This document shows positions 33,690 to 44,640 of a stretch of DNA of 64,000 nucleotides, piece by piece. Source of the DNA: Tenrec ecaudatus (lineage: Eukaryota; Chordata; Mammalia; Afrosoricida; Tenrecidae); assembly GCF_050624435.1 (NCBI RefSeq), contig NC_134546.1, forward strand, positions 18,189,001 to 18,253,000. The letters run 5' to 3'. A program made the translations under genes and the position numbers. Every line of letters begins with the position of its first letter. Positions within the stretch are counted from its first letter, which is position 1. The notes under the pieces are model-generated. The model did no database searches, was not told the DNA's origin, and saw only the letters and a list, made by a program, of their open reading frames with translations.

Positions 33690-34450
33690 CCCATTGCCCC
33701 CACACGCCTTCTCTCCCGGCCCCCACAGCCTGGAGCTCGGCCCAGGAGGGCTTGGAAGAGGGCTGGGCTGGTTGGCCCTGGCGCTCAGACCCTTAGCGCT
33801 CACCGGGCGGCGGGAAGGGAGGATGAAGGGTCTCCACACCGGTCTCCGGAGTGGGGAGCTCCTGCCGGGAAGAGCGGGTGGCGGTCTGCACCCGGAGCCT
33901 CTCCGGGTGGGCTGGCGACTGCCGCTCCGCTGGCGTGCGCCTCCAGGGGGCGCTCCGGCCACTGAGCCTGCGTGAGCCCGCGGCGCAGCCTGCGTGAGCC
34001 CGCAGCGCCCCCTGCAGGTCGCCCGCCGCCGCCCGCGGGGCCTGGGGGCGGGGCCTAGGGGCGGGGCCGTGCCGCCCAGGCCCGCCCAGCACGACGGACC
34101 CGTCTCCCGGCAGCTCTCCGCCTCCGCCTCCCCTCGGCCTCCCCGCCGGCCCTCCGGCCTCTCCGGCGGGAGTTAATCAACTGTGTAAAGAGCTGCCAGG
34201 GCTGGGCTGATGGATGGCCCTTCCCTGCCCCATCTTCTGGCCGACCCCCACTAATCTCTCCCTGCACCACTATCTGAACTCTGATCGGTTGGGACGAGCA
34301 CCGCTGGATAAGCCAGCAGCAGAAGGGGTGGGGTGGGGTGGGGTGGGGGTGCAGGCCGCGCGGGGAGATAAGGCCGGCCTGGGCCCGGGGGAGTGTTGTG
34401 TGAATGAAGACCAGCCTTCCTAATCCCCGCGACCCCTCCTCATCCCTGAC
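33690..34450. promoter_or_regulatory. Orphan CpG island between CAD and SLC30A3
   Basis: GC and CpG content rise sharply here, with GC boxes (gggggcggggcc twice near 34045-34066) and a 22-bp tandem pair (gcctgcgtgagcccgc at 33966 and 33988). It lies 3 kb beyond the SLC30A3 3' end and 8 kb beyond CAD, with no protein-like exon that I recognise. It could be a noncoding-RNA promoter, an enhancer, or an alternative start. The sequence alone does not decide. Confidence 0.55.
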
Positions 34451-34904
34451 CCAGGGCTGCCCGCTGAGGCGGGGAAAGAGACAGGGTGGCGGTTGAGAAA
34501 AGGGCTGGGGATTTGGAAACACCGGAACTGAGTTTGGATCGCAATGTTGATGGCTAACAGCTGGGCCGTGCTAGGTAACGTCCAGGTAACCTCCTAGGTG
34601 GCTAGGAAACCTGGCGTGCCTATCTGGGCAGTGCGGCTCACACATCAACCTCACCAGGCCTTGCACACATAAACCCAATCATGTTAGTCCCCGTGTCTGC
34701 TGTCAGGGGATTGGGTCACCTGTACCCCTGAAATCGCTCTGCTGCACCCTGGATTTAATCCAATAGTAGTTTTGTAGGTACCGCCTCGTAGGCTTCGAGA
34801 CCCTATGTATGGGGGGTGGGAGGGCGTTCTGAGCCATCGCACAATTGTAGTTTGGAACCCTATGCCGCAGCCCAGCGCTGTGGTCACAACCCTTCCTGAA
34901 AGTC

Positions 34905-35025
34905 CCTGGGTGGCACAACAAACGGAGCACTCAACGACTAACTGAAAAGTCGGTTGTTCAAACCCACCCAGAGGCACCTGTGAGGGCAGGCAGGCCAATC
35001 TGCTTCTCAAAGGCCAGAGCTTTGT
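34905..35025 (+). mobile_element. AfroSINE fragment, sense
   Basis: Head and box-B-like part (gtcggttgttcaaacccacc) remain; the tail is lost. Confidence 0.55.
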
Positions 35026-36109
35026 CAGCTTTACAATGCAGGCCCAGCATCCCCCTCTTCTGCAACGTCCTCCTTCAGTGAAAGAAAATGAAGTGCAAGG
35101 AGGCTAATTGTGGCAGTGTGTGTGAAGCCCAAGGCAGAAACAAGGGCTCCAATGAGCCCCAGCCTTGGAGTGCTGGGGGTGCTGGTTGCCAGGGGCAGGA
35201 GCTGGGGGGGCGTTTGCTGAGAAAATCCACTGTGGGAGAGCTCCAGAGGAAGCGAGGGCAGGAGGGGGCGTGGGGCTGAGGCTCTGGCCCTGCTCCTGTC
35301 TCTTGCTGGGTGACCTTGGGGAAGCTCCTGTACTTCTCTGAGCCTCAGCTTCTTCTCCTCTGCAGGAGGGCAGGGCAGGGTGACCTGCTTTTTCCAGAGG
35401 AGACCCAGCCTGGTGCACAGAGAATGGGGCTGCCGCCATTCAAGGAATGAACTGCCTGTTCAGAGAGTAAAATTCTAGTACTCCTTGTCCTCATCTCCAG
35501 CCCTCTCCGCCCCCATCCTGTCATTTGGGGCCTATAATCAATGAGACGTAAAATGAGAAAGTACCAGTAAGCAGCAAAGCATGGAGACCAGCTGGGGCAG
35601 TTTCCGCCTGTCTTTCTCTGCTGGCCAGCCAGCGTGCTGGGCAGCCCGCCCACCCACCTTGGCCTGCTACTGGGCTGGCCCCAGCCACCCTGGAGAGTAA
35701 AGAGAGGGGGGACCATTTCCAGAGTCAAAATGCCTCAGCTGAAAGAGTGGGGGAACCTATGTGGAGTGGCACGGAAAGATGTGCCCAGGGTGTACGGCTG
35801 AGTCACGGAAGATTGCATCTATGAAACGACTCCATTTCTGGTATTATATGGAAGTGCATGTACTTTTTTTTTTTTAATGAAAAGTCTCCAAATTGCAAAC
35901 AGCAGTTCTCTCAGGAGTCTGATTATGAGGGAAAATCGTCACTTTCTGCTGGATACATGTCTCTTCCTTGCTGGATGCTTAAAACAAGCACTTTTGTTTG
36001 TATAATAAAAAGATCACTTCAGTATGGATTCTAATGATTCTGATTAAAAAGTAAGAGATGACTTTTATGAGGGGAAGAGCCTCACAGAAATTGCCGGTGG
36101 CAATGTGGG

Positions 36110-36265
36110 GGTGGTGTTTGCCATCAGAGCGCCCCTCTGGGGCAGAGTTGACCCGCCCCCCCCTGGTTTCTGAGGCTGTACTCTTTAGGGGAGAACACCT
36201 GGTCTGTTCATGGTGAGGCTTGAACTACCGGGCTTCCTGTTAGCAGGCGGGCATGTAACCCTTGT
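36110..36265 (-). mobile_element. AfroSINE, antisense, worn
   Basis: ctggggcagagttgacccgc and gtgaggcttgaactaccggg are the inverted middle parts of the SINE. Confidence 0.55.
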
Positions 36266-36675
36266 CCCCCCAGGACTCCGTATGTCACAGTGCCTCAGGG
36301 GCTAAGAAAAAAAGGTCAGTGTGTTGGCATTATGGTGGAATTCTATCCACCCCCAGCACAAACGGCACCAAAGTCGGTGGTATGAACCAGCCAAGAGGTG
36401 CCTCAGCAGACACACAGGCCCCGCCATCTGCTTCCCGAAGGTCGCACACAGCCCTGGGAACTCATTGGAGTTCTCCTCGCACCCACGAGGCTGGCAGGGG
36501 GTGGAGTTGACTGGAGCACCACCGGACAGTTGCTGCCTGCTGGTCCAAAGTCAAAAGCACAGACTTTGATTTTTAAAATGAGAAATAAAGGAACGTCCCC
36601 TTGGTAAAAGCGAGTTGTAAGACCAAACCCATCGATATTTGGTTGAAGCAGAGAGGTCCTTGGTGCCCGCCCCCC

Positions 36676-36875
36676 CCGGGAGCCCTGTGGCACCGCAGCT
36701 CCATGCTGGGGTGCAACCCACCAGGATTGAACTTTAGAACCAGCAGTTGGAAACTCAGGAGCAAGACAGGGCTTTCCACCCTCTTAAAGAGTTACAGTCC
36801 TGGAAACACACCCAGGTCGTCCTACCCTGGGTCACTATGAGTGGGCATCGACTCGATGGCAACCCACAGCCCAAA
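36676..36875 (+). mobile_element. AfroSINE, sense
   Basis: gccctgtggcaccgcagctc at the head, cagcagttggaaactcagga in the middle, and tgggcatcgactcgatggca at the tail, the most consensus-like tail in the window. Confidence 0.75.
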
Positions 36876-37156
36876 GCAGGGCTCAGGGTTGGAGGCTACT
36901 GGGGACATCCATAGCTTGGGACCCAGCCACATTGGCCAGGAGGTCCAACTGCTCTCACTCCGAAGGACCCTGCTGCCCCACTCGGGCCCAGAGGGCCCCC
37001 TGCCACTAGGAGGAGCTGTTAGGAGTGACTTAGAACCTCTTGGCTTCCACTTTCTTCTGCAACCCAACCCGTGGGGGTTGAGTCAGTGACTAAGGGAGGG
37101 GCTTGGCCCTGCTGATGGAGGCTGGAGCACCCTGTGAAACTGGAGGCCAGGGGCAG

Positions 37157-37221
37157 TGGGTGGTGGTGGGGGTGGTGGGGGTGGTGGGGGTGGTGGGGGT
37201 GGGGGTGGTGGTGGTGGTGGC
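37157..37221 (+). repeat. G-rich (GGT/GGGGGT)n repeat downstream of SLC30A3
   Basis: About 65 bases of GGTGGT and GGGGGT units, with many G3-plus runs on the plus strand. It lies about 170 bases past the SLC30A3 poly(A) signal and could form a G-quadruplex. Confidence 0.85.
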
Positions 37222-37389
37222 AGTTTGCAGCCTCTCTCTGAATGCTATTTAGCTCTGGAGAGTGGAGGCTTTGGGAAGGGTCTGAGAGGGCTGGCACAGG
37301 CCACTCCTGAGGAGGGGGTTCTGCAGGTACCCAGTTCCCTCTCCCACTCCGAGGAATTGGCACAGGCCTGGCGATGGGCTAAACTCGAG

Positions 37390-37395
37390 TTTATT
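37390..37395 (-). terminator. SLC30A3 poly(A) signal
   Basis: TTTATT on the plus strand is AATAAA on the minus strand, about 650 bases past the SLC30A3 stop. No other AATAAA lies nearer the stop on that strand in what I read. The 3' UTR would be about 38046 to 37375. Confidence 0.7.
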
Positions 37396-38046
37396 GGTGG
37401 CACTGCTGCAGAGTCCTCCCTCTCTCTGGGACAGCCGATGGTGCAGCACCAACAGTGGGATGGACAGACAGTACCCAGCCGGACGCAATGATGCAGACTC
37501 AGAGACCAGAGCACAGCCACACAGGCACAGGGACACACGGGCCACAGCACCAAGAAACACATACACAGACAAAACCACAGGGCAAGAGAACACTGAAAAA
37601 GTGCGGGCTTGGGGGCCCCTGCATAGACAGAGCAAGGCCACATGGGGAGGGGGCCCCGCTGACCTCCCCCAGGCACAGACAGGCACACGGACAGCACACA
37701 GACAGGCAGATGCCCACAGCCAGCCAGCCTGCCACAGACAGATGAGCTGCATGGAAGGGAGGTTCCCAGCTCCCCAGACCCAGGGACTTCCACAGCCCTC
37801 CACCACACTGAGCCCTAGGGCCCCCTGCTCCCACCATCTCCCTCAACTCCCCCCACACTTTGGTCTTGCCCACAAGGGCTGGGGGGCTGGAGAGTTGGGC
37901 AGGTGAAAGGAGGGAGAGAGGAAGGGGCCTGGGCCCCGCTAGGCTCCCTGTCTGTGAGCAGGGACACAGTTGCGGGGTCCAGGACTGAGCCTGGGCATGG
38001 CAGTGAGTGAGTGGGTGAGTGGATGGGTGGGTGTGGAGCCCACAGC

Positions 38047-41000
38047 TCAGGCTTGAGGGGGTTCCCGGCAGCGCAGGCACTGGGTCATCTCCGCATGGTA
38101 CTGCTCCACCTGCAGGGTGCAGCTGGAGAATCCAAACTGGGAGTGGAGCCGGGATGAGGCTTCAGCCAGGACAGCTTCGGGGTCTGCTGCCTCATCTGTG
38201 GGAAGTGATAAGAGGGAGATCAATCCCTAGGGAGGGTGTTGGGAAGCAGGTGGGGGGCTGAGATAAGGAGGGCTGAGCCTGTCCCTCTATAGAGGGGGAC
38301 TCCAGGCTCCCCCTGCACCCAGCAGGGGCTGGACTGCCTCTCTGTATTGTATGAGCCTGTAAAAGCACTGGAGCACTGGGAGAAGCTCAGGTCTACTCTA
38401 CCACACTCACACAGGAGACTGTTCTTTCCCGATTCTGCACTTTCTCTGGGCGTTACACAGCGTCCCACCACTCGGTATTCTGGGACGAGCCAGATGTTAA
38501 CCATTCTGTCCCATTGTCCCTCCCCGTTGTCACCGCCTGTCCCACAAGTCACAGTGTGTTTGGCAACCACGCAGCATGTCTCTGGCTGCTTCTTGCATCT
38601 GGAAGGAACTCAAAAATCCTTTGTCAGCTCGTGAGTCACCGTATGTATTTTTTTTTTAACCGTATGTATTTTTAATAGCTGGGTCACAGTGTAGATATAG
38701 CTTCATGTCCAGCCCCTTTTCTCCCACCATTAAACATACACACTTTTCCTAGCCTGCGTGACCCCATCTTCATAAGGCATGAAGACGCACTGAGTGGAGG
38801 CGCCATCATTTACCTGGCAGTGCCCCTTGTCACTGGGCCTATAGGTTTTAGGGAGCTTTTTAAAGGATCACCAGCTCACTCAGCTACTTCTGAGGGGGTA
38901 GAGTTTTCCCCAGAGCTTCCTTATCCCCAAAACGTGTGTGTGTGTGTGTGTGTGTGCGCGCGCCTGTGAGTGAGAGTGTGTGTGGGACAGACAGACAGAC
39001 AAGCAGAGAGGCTGCAGCAGTCCTCATAATCCAGGCTATTGACCCAGGTCAGGAGGGAATTGGCCTGGCCAGTGTGGACTCACCAATGGCCAGGTGTGCG
39101 GAGGCAACATGGTAGGTGAGCGTAAGGGCCCACAGGTGCAGCTCGTGGGTGGCCCGGACTCCTGGCACCGACAGCAGTGTGTCCCGCACCGGCTCAAACC
39201 CCACTCCGCAGGGAGTACCTGAAACCAGCATCCACCATGCACCCTGTTATCAGGGTTGCTTTGCCAGGGGCAGCCCTCGCCAGGCCCCACACTCCCCTCC
39301 TGAACCTTCTGAACCACAATTCACCCCTCACCGGACTCCCCTGCCCAGCAACAGGAAAACAAGGCCCGAGAGCAGGTGCCAGGAGGGCCGGGAAAGGGAG
39401 GGGAACCGAGACGCTGGCTCACCTTCCATAAGGACTCGAAGTACATCTCGGAGGGTTGGTGCGGTGGATCCAAGAGCACAGATGGAGAAGAGGAAGGTGC
39501 TGATGGGGTCAGCTGCCTTGTACTGAGGCTGTCGAGGAAGAGACCCCCTCCTAAGCCCAGGAGCCAGGGACCTTTAAGAGGCAAATCCAGGGGCCTCTCC
39601 AGCAAATCCAACCCAACAAGCCCCGCTGAGAGGCTGCTTATGGGGCTAAGGGGGTGTGACCAGGGCTGGGAGTCTGGGGAGCTAGAGGCGGCTAAGCTGT
39701 CTGGAATGAGCCCCACTTGCCCAGCAGTACCTTGAAGTAGATGAGGATGGAGGCAGCCAGGACCCCGAAGCTCTGCAGGAGATCCCCCAGCACGTGCACA
39801 AAGGCTGCCCGGACGCTGGTGTTCCCCAGGGGCAGGGGCTCCCCGGGCCCCTCCTCCAGGGGCGCATACTCAGACCCCCTAGACCCGTGGCTGTGGGGGG
39901 GCCCAGCCTGGTGCAGCACAAAGGCCATCCTGAGGGGCAAACCAAGAAGCTGAGCCCGGGCAGGCTGCTGGTCCACCAACCCGCCTCCTCCCACCCACCA
40001 GGCACCTCCCCACAGCCTTGTCTGAGAGCCACAAAGAAGGTGGTCCAGGTGGAGACCAACTGGACTTGGTGCCAGGAGTCCTGGGTTCAAGTCTGGCCCT
40101 ACTACAAAACAGCTAGATGACCTAGCCAAGTCAACTAGTCACCTCTCAGGTGCTTAACGGATCCAGTTGTCTCTGAGCTGTAGCTCTCTATCCCAGACCC
40201 AGAGCAGTGCAGTTGAGAATTGTGTGAAGGGGGATGGTGTGTCAGGGCCTGGGGAGAGCCAGTACCCCCTCCTGGTGCAGGGCCCCTCCCCTTGGGCCCC
40301 ATGCGGTGCCTGCTGCCCCTGGCACGCACAGCAGATTGGCACAGACGGCGATGCTGGCGGTCAGCAGCATGGCACCCCCCTCGATGTGGTAGTCGCTGTG
40401 CAGAAGGCGGATGAAGGCCAGGTACAGGAGGATGCCTGTGACCACCCAGAGGGAGACCACAGAGGCCAGCGCCCCCAGCGTCTCTGCGGGGTAGGGGTGG
40501 GGGCAGAGACAAGCTGTCAGAGGCCAGCAGGGTCCCCCACCCCAACACACCCTCGGACAAGATTGGAGGACCCGCTAGGCCAGGCAGGGACCTTACCTGA
40601 GCGGTGCCAGCCAAAGGTCATGGTGCGGGTGGCTGGACGGGTGGAGAGCCAAAGGGAGAAGAGGCTGGCCATCATGCTGCCCACGTCCGCCAGCAGGTGG
40701 GCTGCATCGGTCATAATGGCCAGGCTGTGCGCCAGATACCCACCTGCAAGGTGTTTCCATTTAAAAACTATAAAGCTGTGTGCCTGTGGGTGTGGGTGTA
40801 TAACACAGACGGGCAAGACACATACTAGAGTGTGAGTTGTGGTTTTCTCCCATGACGGCCTCACGGGGCATTCGTATGACTGGCTTTCTCTCATCCACAT
40901 GTGTCTAGCTCTGTCCCTCATCCCCTCTCTCGTCCTGAGTCCTGGGGCCCCTTCAGAGCATTCATCGCCCCCCCTCCCGGCCATCTCTGCCAGGGCGACT

Positions 41001-41460
41001 CCCTGGGAGCCTTAGTGGGGAGCCCTGTAGGCTGGTTGGGAGGGGGCTGAAGGAGCTGCTCTCCCACTTACCGACCACCTCTCCAGCCATGAAGACACAG
41101 CACACGGCGCAGGCGGCACACAGCTGCCTGCGGGCCTGCAGTCTCTCGGGGGTGAGCCCCTGCTGCGGGGTGGGCTCCCTGTGGCAGTGGTGGAGACACA
41201 TCTCCACAGATTTAGGCTCCTCAGGGGGGGCCTCTGAGGGCGCTGTGAAGAGACTGAGGCAAGCAAGACCGGTCAACCTGCACTCTGGCGGGGGTGCTAA
41301 GTTCTCACACCCAGCTCCTCACTGCTCCAGGCTGCCCTCATGAGCCAGGGCCACCTCTCACTCTCTCTGCAGGCCTGCTGACACCAAGGAGAATCAATGG
41401 GTGAGGGGAGGGCTCAGTGAACAGCTCAGGCCTGACTTCCCCCCTCCCCACCGTTCCTTA

Positions 41461-41500
<40 letters not shown>

Positions 41501-44313
41501 CTTATTTGTAGACCTGCACAGCTGGGCATCATCTCAGAGACGGGCTAGGCTAACACCTGATTAAGTAAATTACAAGTGTGAGGCTCGGTGGGGTAGACGG
41601 CTCACGGAGGCCACACGGCTAGTTAGTGACAACGACGAGGTGAGGACCCAATCAGATGGACTGATTGTGACAGGCAAGACCAGGGCTACAGAATGAGCGT
41701 GACCTTCTTCCCGGTCTCCAGGCTTTTGAGGGAGCAAGCTGCGTGCGTCAGTAGCTGTGATGCGCAGCCAAACATAGGTGGCAATGGTAGCAGGTGAAGG
41801 ACGCTAAGGCCCAGAAGATGGAGGACTAGACTGCGGCTGTACAATGGGGGACATGGTCGGGGGAGGTAAGAAGAGAAGGGCCTGGAAGAATTTGGGTCAG
41901 AATGGGGAAACCTGTCAAGGACCATGAAGGGAAGGTGGTGTGAAGGTGTGGAGGCAGGATTCAGCACATCGTGCCTGCCTGAGGACGGCCTCCCTCCCAT
42001 TCCCACCTCCCAGGGCCACTCCCAGCCCTAGGGCCTTCCCTGGACATGGCAGCTGGCAGCTGGTCCTATGTTTAAGAGGGGTGTGGAATGTTGAGACCCC
42101 CAAAGTCTGAAGTTCCTGGCACAGAGAACTGAGGCTAGATGGCAGAGATGGCGGTTGTCATGGGGAGGGGGTTGCCCTGCTGTGTTTGGGGTGGTAGTGG
42201 TAGAAGTGGACTTGGGGTTGGCCACGTGATGATCGCTCCTAGGAGAGGCCACTGTAACTGTGCAGGGTTGGCACCCCCCTTGCTGAATGAACGGTGGGGC
42301 CTCATGAAGAAGGTCAGAGACCCAGCTAAGGATGACTTGGGTTTTTGGTCCATTCGGACCCAATTCTCATCCCTAGGCTACCCAGCTTGAACTCCAACAA
42401 AGACAGATCTTGTGCAGAAGGACCCCCAAATTAAAAAAGTGATCCTAGAAATCCTTAGTCAGCTGTGACAAGAATACCAATGAGAGGGAGATGAGGAAAG
42501 GCGATCAGTCTTAAGACAGGGAGGGGTGTCTGGGGCCTTCGGACCAAAGAAAGTTCTGCCAAGTGCGTGAACAGAGGACTTTGTGGGTGGGGGGGCTCAG
42601 CCTCATTCATTCCTTGGTGAGGTGCATGAAGCCTGATCTAATGGGAGAGACAGACAGATGTGGAGGAACAAGTGACACTGAAGCCAGACGACAGCAGAGA
42701 GGAACAAAGGGCTTGGGGGGCAAGGGGGTGGGGGGCCAACCAACCCTACTGAGGTGAAGCGGCTGCCATAGGAGCTGTCTAAGGAGCGCCGACCTAGGGG
42801 GAGCTGCAGGGTTCTCCAGACAGGGGTGACGATGACAAAGGATTGGGGTGCGGAGTGTAAATGTGAGGGGTGAGGAGGTGAGAGCGCAGGGAGACACCGC
42901 CTGCCTTGGATTTGACAGATCATTGCCCAGCCCTGAGATGACCACGCCCATGTCTAATGGAGGACTTGGGGAGATGAATTCAGTGAGGGGCTAGGCCGAG
43001 GCTCCCTGCGTAGCCAGATTCGAGGAAGGGCAGGTCGGTCGGTGGGAGAATTCCTCTCAGAAATTGCTGCGGCACTCGGTGACGAATGGTCATCAGAATG
43101 GGGATGAGCTGGCCGTCAGCGATGGGCTCTGAAGAGCACACTCGCTGGTGGTCCCCGGGCGGAGGGCAAGATGCTGTCCCCCCCACCCCCACCCCACGTC
43201 CCCAAGCTCAGCCAACCATCAACAGGCTGCTCCCTTTTGTTCCGCAGGAAAGGGGCATGGGCATGAAAACTCGGCCGGGGGGAGCTGGCCCTCTGAACCC
43301 CCAGACAAATAACAAATCACGGCGAATGGGCTGCGTGCGGGGAAGATCTAGGACGAGGGAGAAAGATCAGAAAGCATTGCACGGATGTCTGCAGAGATGC
43401 CAGGGCTGGGGCCCCGGCGTCGCCCACGTCTGCAGTCCCCTGCGGGAAGGAGCCAGACGGGATGTCTTCCCTCCCTCTGCTCATCCAGTCCTCGCCCGCC
43501 CCGGGTCTGGGTCCCCACCCTGGGACACAGTGAGAAACACACAGAGACCCACGTCAGAGACAAAGGGAGAGAAAAAGAAGCATTGGAAGGGGTGGGGAGG
43601 GGGGGCACACACGCACCACACACGACTGGAGAATCTGTCACATCCCGGAGACAAACGGACGCTGGGCCGACAGACAAAATGACTAGCGGGAGTGCGCGGA
43701 GGCTGGCCGAGCGGGGGCGGTTCCCCGGCCGCCCCCGGCCCGCTGTCCCCGCCGCTCGGCGCGCCTCGTTTCACACCTCGCCGCCCCCGGCCCCGTCTGT
43801 GCCGAGCCGGGAATACCCCCCGCCGCCCAGCGCGCACCTGCTCCTCGCCGCCCGCGCCCGGGGGGGACCCGCCGCCGCCTCCCCGGCCCGCTCGGGCCCG
43901 GTGCCCACGGAGGCTTCCGCTGGAGGGGGCGCCCCGAGAGCGCGCGCGGAGCGGACGGCCGGGGGACTCGCAGGCCGGTGCTCCGGCCGCCAGCGCCCCG
44001 CGGCCCGGCGGACATCGGGGCAGCGGGCGCGCCCTCGGCCCGACGGAGGCGCGGGGCTCCCTCCAGGGAAGTGGGACGCGGCGGGGCGGCCGGGCCCGCG
44101 GGAGGCTGGGGGTGGCGGGGGCACCCGGGGCCGCGCCGCGGGAAACAACGAAATCGGCGCAGGGCCGGCGGGTGGTGGCCCCGCAGCCCGGCCCGGCCGG
44201 GCGCGCTCCTACCTCTTCAGCCGCAGGCCGCCGCCGCCGCCGTCGCCGCCGCGCTCCCGGGGGCTCACCAGGCGCGTGCTCTCCGAGCCCCCCGGGGCGG
44301 GAGAGGGCTCCAT
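38047..44313 (-). CDS. SLC30A3: SLC30A3 (ZnT3), synaptic-vesicle zinc transporter, complete, 8 coding exons
   Basis: Exons in transcript order (plus-strand coordinates): 44213-44313, 41072-41253, 40597-40743, 40330-40483, 39731-39929, 39423-39528, 39084-39218, 38047-38195. All have GT-AG ends, phases agree, and the total is 390 residues plus stop. The protein starts [20 protein letters not shown] and ends LRCREPPQA, matching human ZnT3 (388 aa). Six membrane segments of the cation diffusion facilitator fold are present, with the zinc-site HxxxD pairs HLLAD (TM2) and HVLGD (TM5), plus the histidine-containing loop [11 protein letters not shown]. ZnT3 exchanges protons for Zn and fills glutamatergic synaptic vesicles. 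The two extra residues lie in an N-terminal glycine run (GGDGGGGG; human GGAGGS). It is convergent with CAD. Confidence 0.97.
38936..38968 (+). repeat. (GT)n-(GC)n alternating repeat, SLC30A3 intron 7
   Basis: A GT run followed by gcgcgcgc; a pure purine-pyrimidine alternation in the intron before the last exon. Confidence 0.85.
41459..41501 (+). repeat. (ACGC)n microsatellite, SLC30A3 intron 1
   Basis: About ten ACGC units, strictly alternating purine and pyrimidine with a CpG in every unit, about 200 bases upstream of coding exon 2. Confidence 0.92.
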
Positions 44314-44640
44314 GTCGGCGCGGTCGCTGCCGTCCAGGCCCCGCCGAGGTGGGAGAAGCGGGGCGGGCCCCGCGCCCAGGCCGAGCGGCACGCCGACCCC
44401 CGGGCTCCCCGCAGAGACGCGGGGCCACCTGAGCGGGGCGAACTGCGGCGACTGTGGCGCTGGGAGTCCGAACTGCAGAGCCCGCGGCTGCCCGAGCCCC
44501 GCCCCGCGTGGGGCGAGCGCCCCAAGCCCCGCCTCCAGACTCCCCGGCTGGGTCCCCACGCCTAAGCCCCGCCCTGGGCGCCCCGCCCCCACAGCCCGAC
44601 CCCCATTGCTGGGCTCCAGGGGTAGGTGGGGGCGGGGGGA
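43680..44640 (-). promoter_or_regulatory. SLC30A3 CpG island and promoter region
   Basis: About 950 bases of extreme GC and CpG content cover coding exon 1 and extend into intron 1 and upstream. No TATA box is evident in the minus-strand upstream region (44314-44640), which has several GCCCCGCC-type GC boxes. The start site is not determinable from sequence. Confidence 0.75.

Larger units (their letters stand above)
34451..37380. other. Intergenic to SLC30A3 3' end; SINE fragments only
   Basis: No gene is evident. AfroSINE pieces lie at 34905-35025 (sense, ctgggtggcacaacaaacgg), 36110-36265 (antisense) and 36676-36875 (sense). A G-rich repeat lies at 37157-37221. Confidence 0.5.

Noticed and set aside
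37156-37491. Frame beginning with a long poly-glycine stretch
   Set aside because: It is a translation of the G-rich simple repeat and the SLC30A3 3' UTR.
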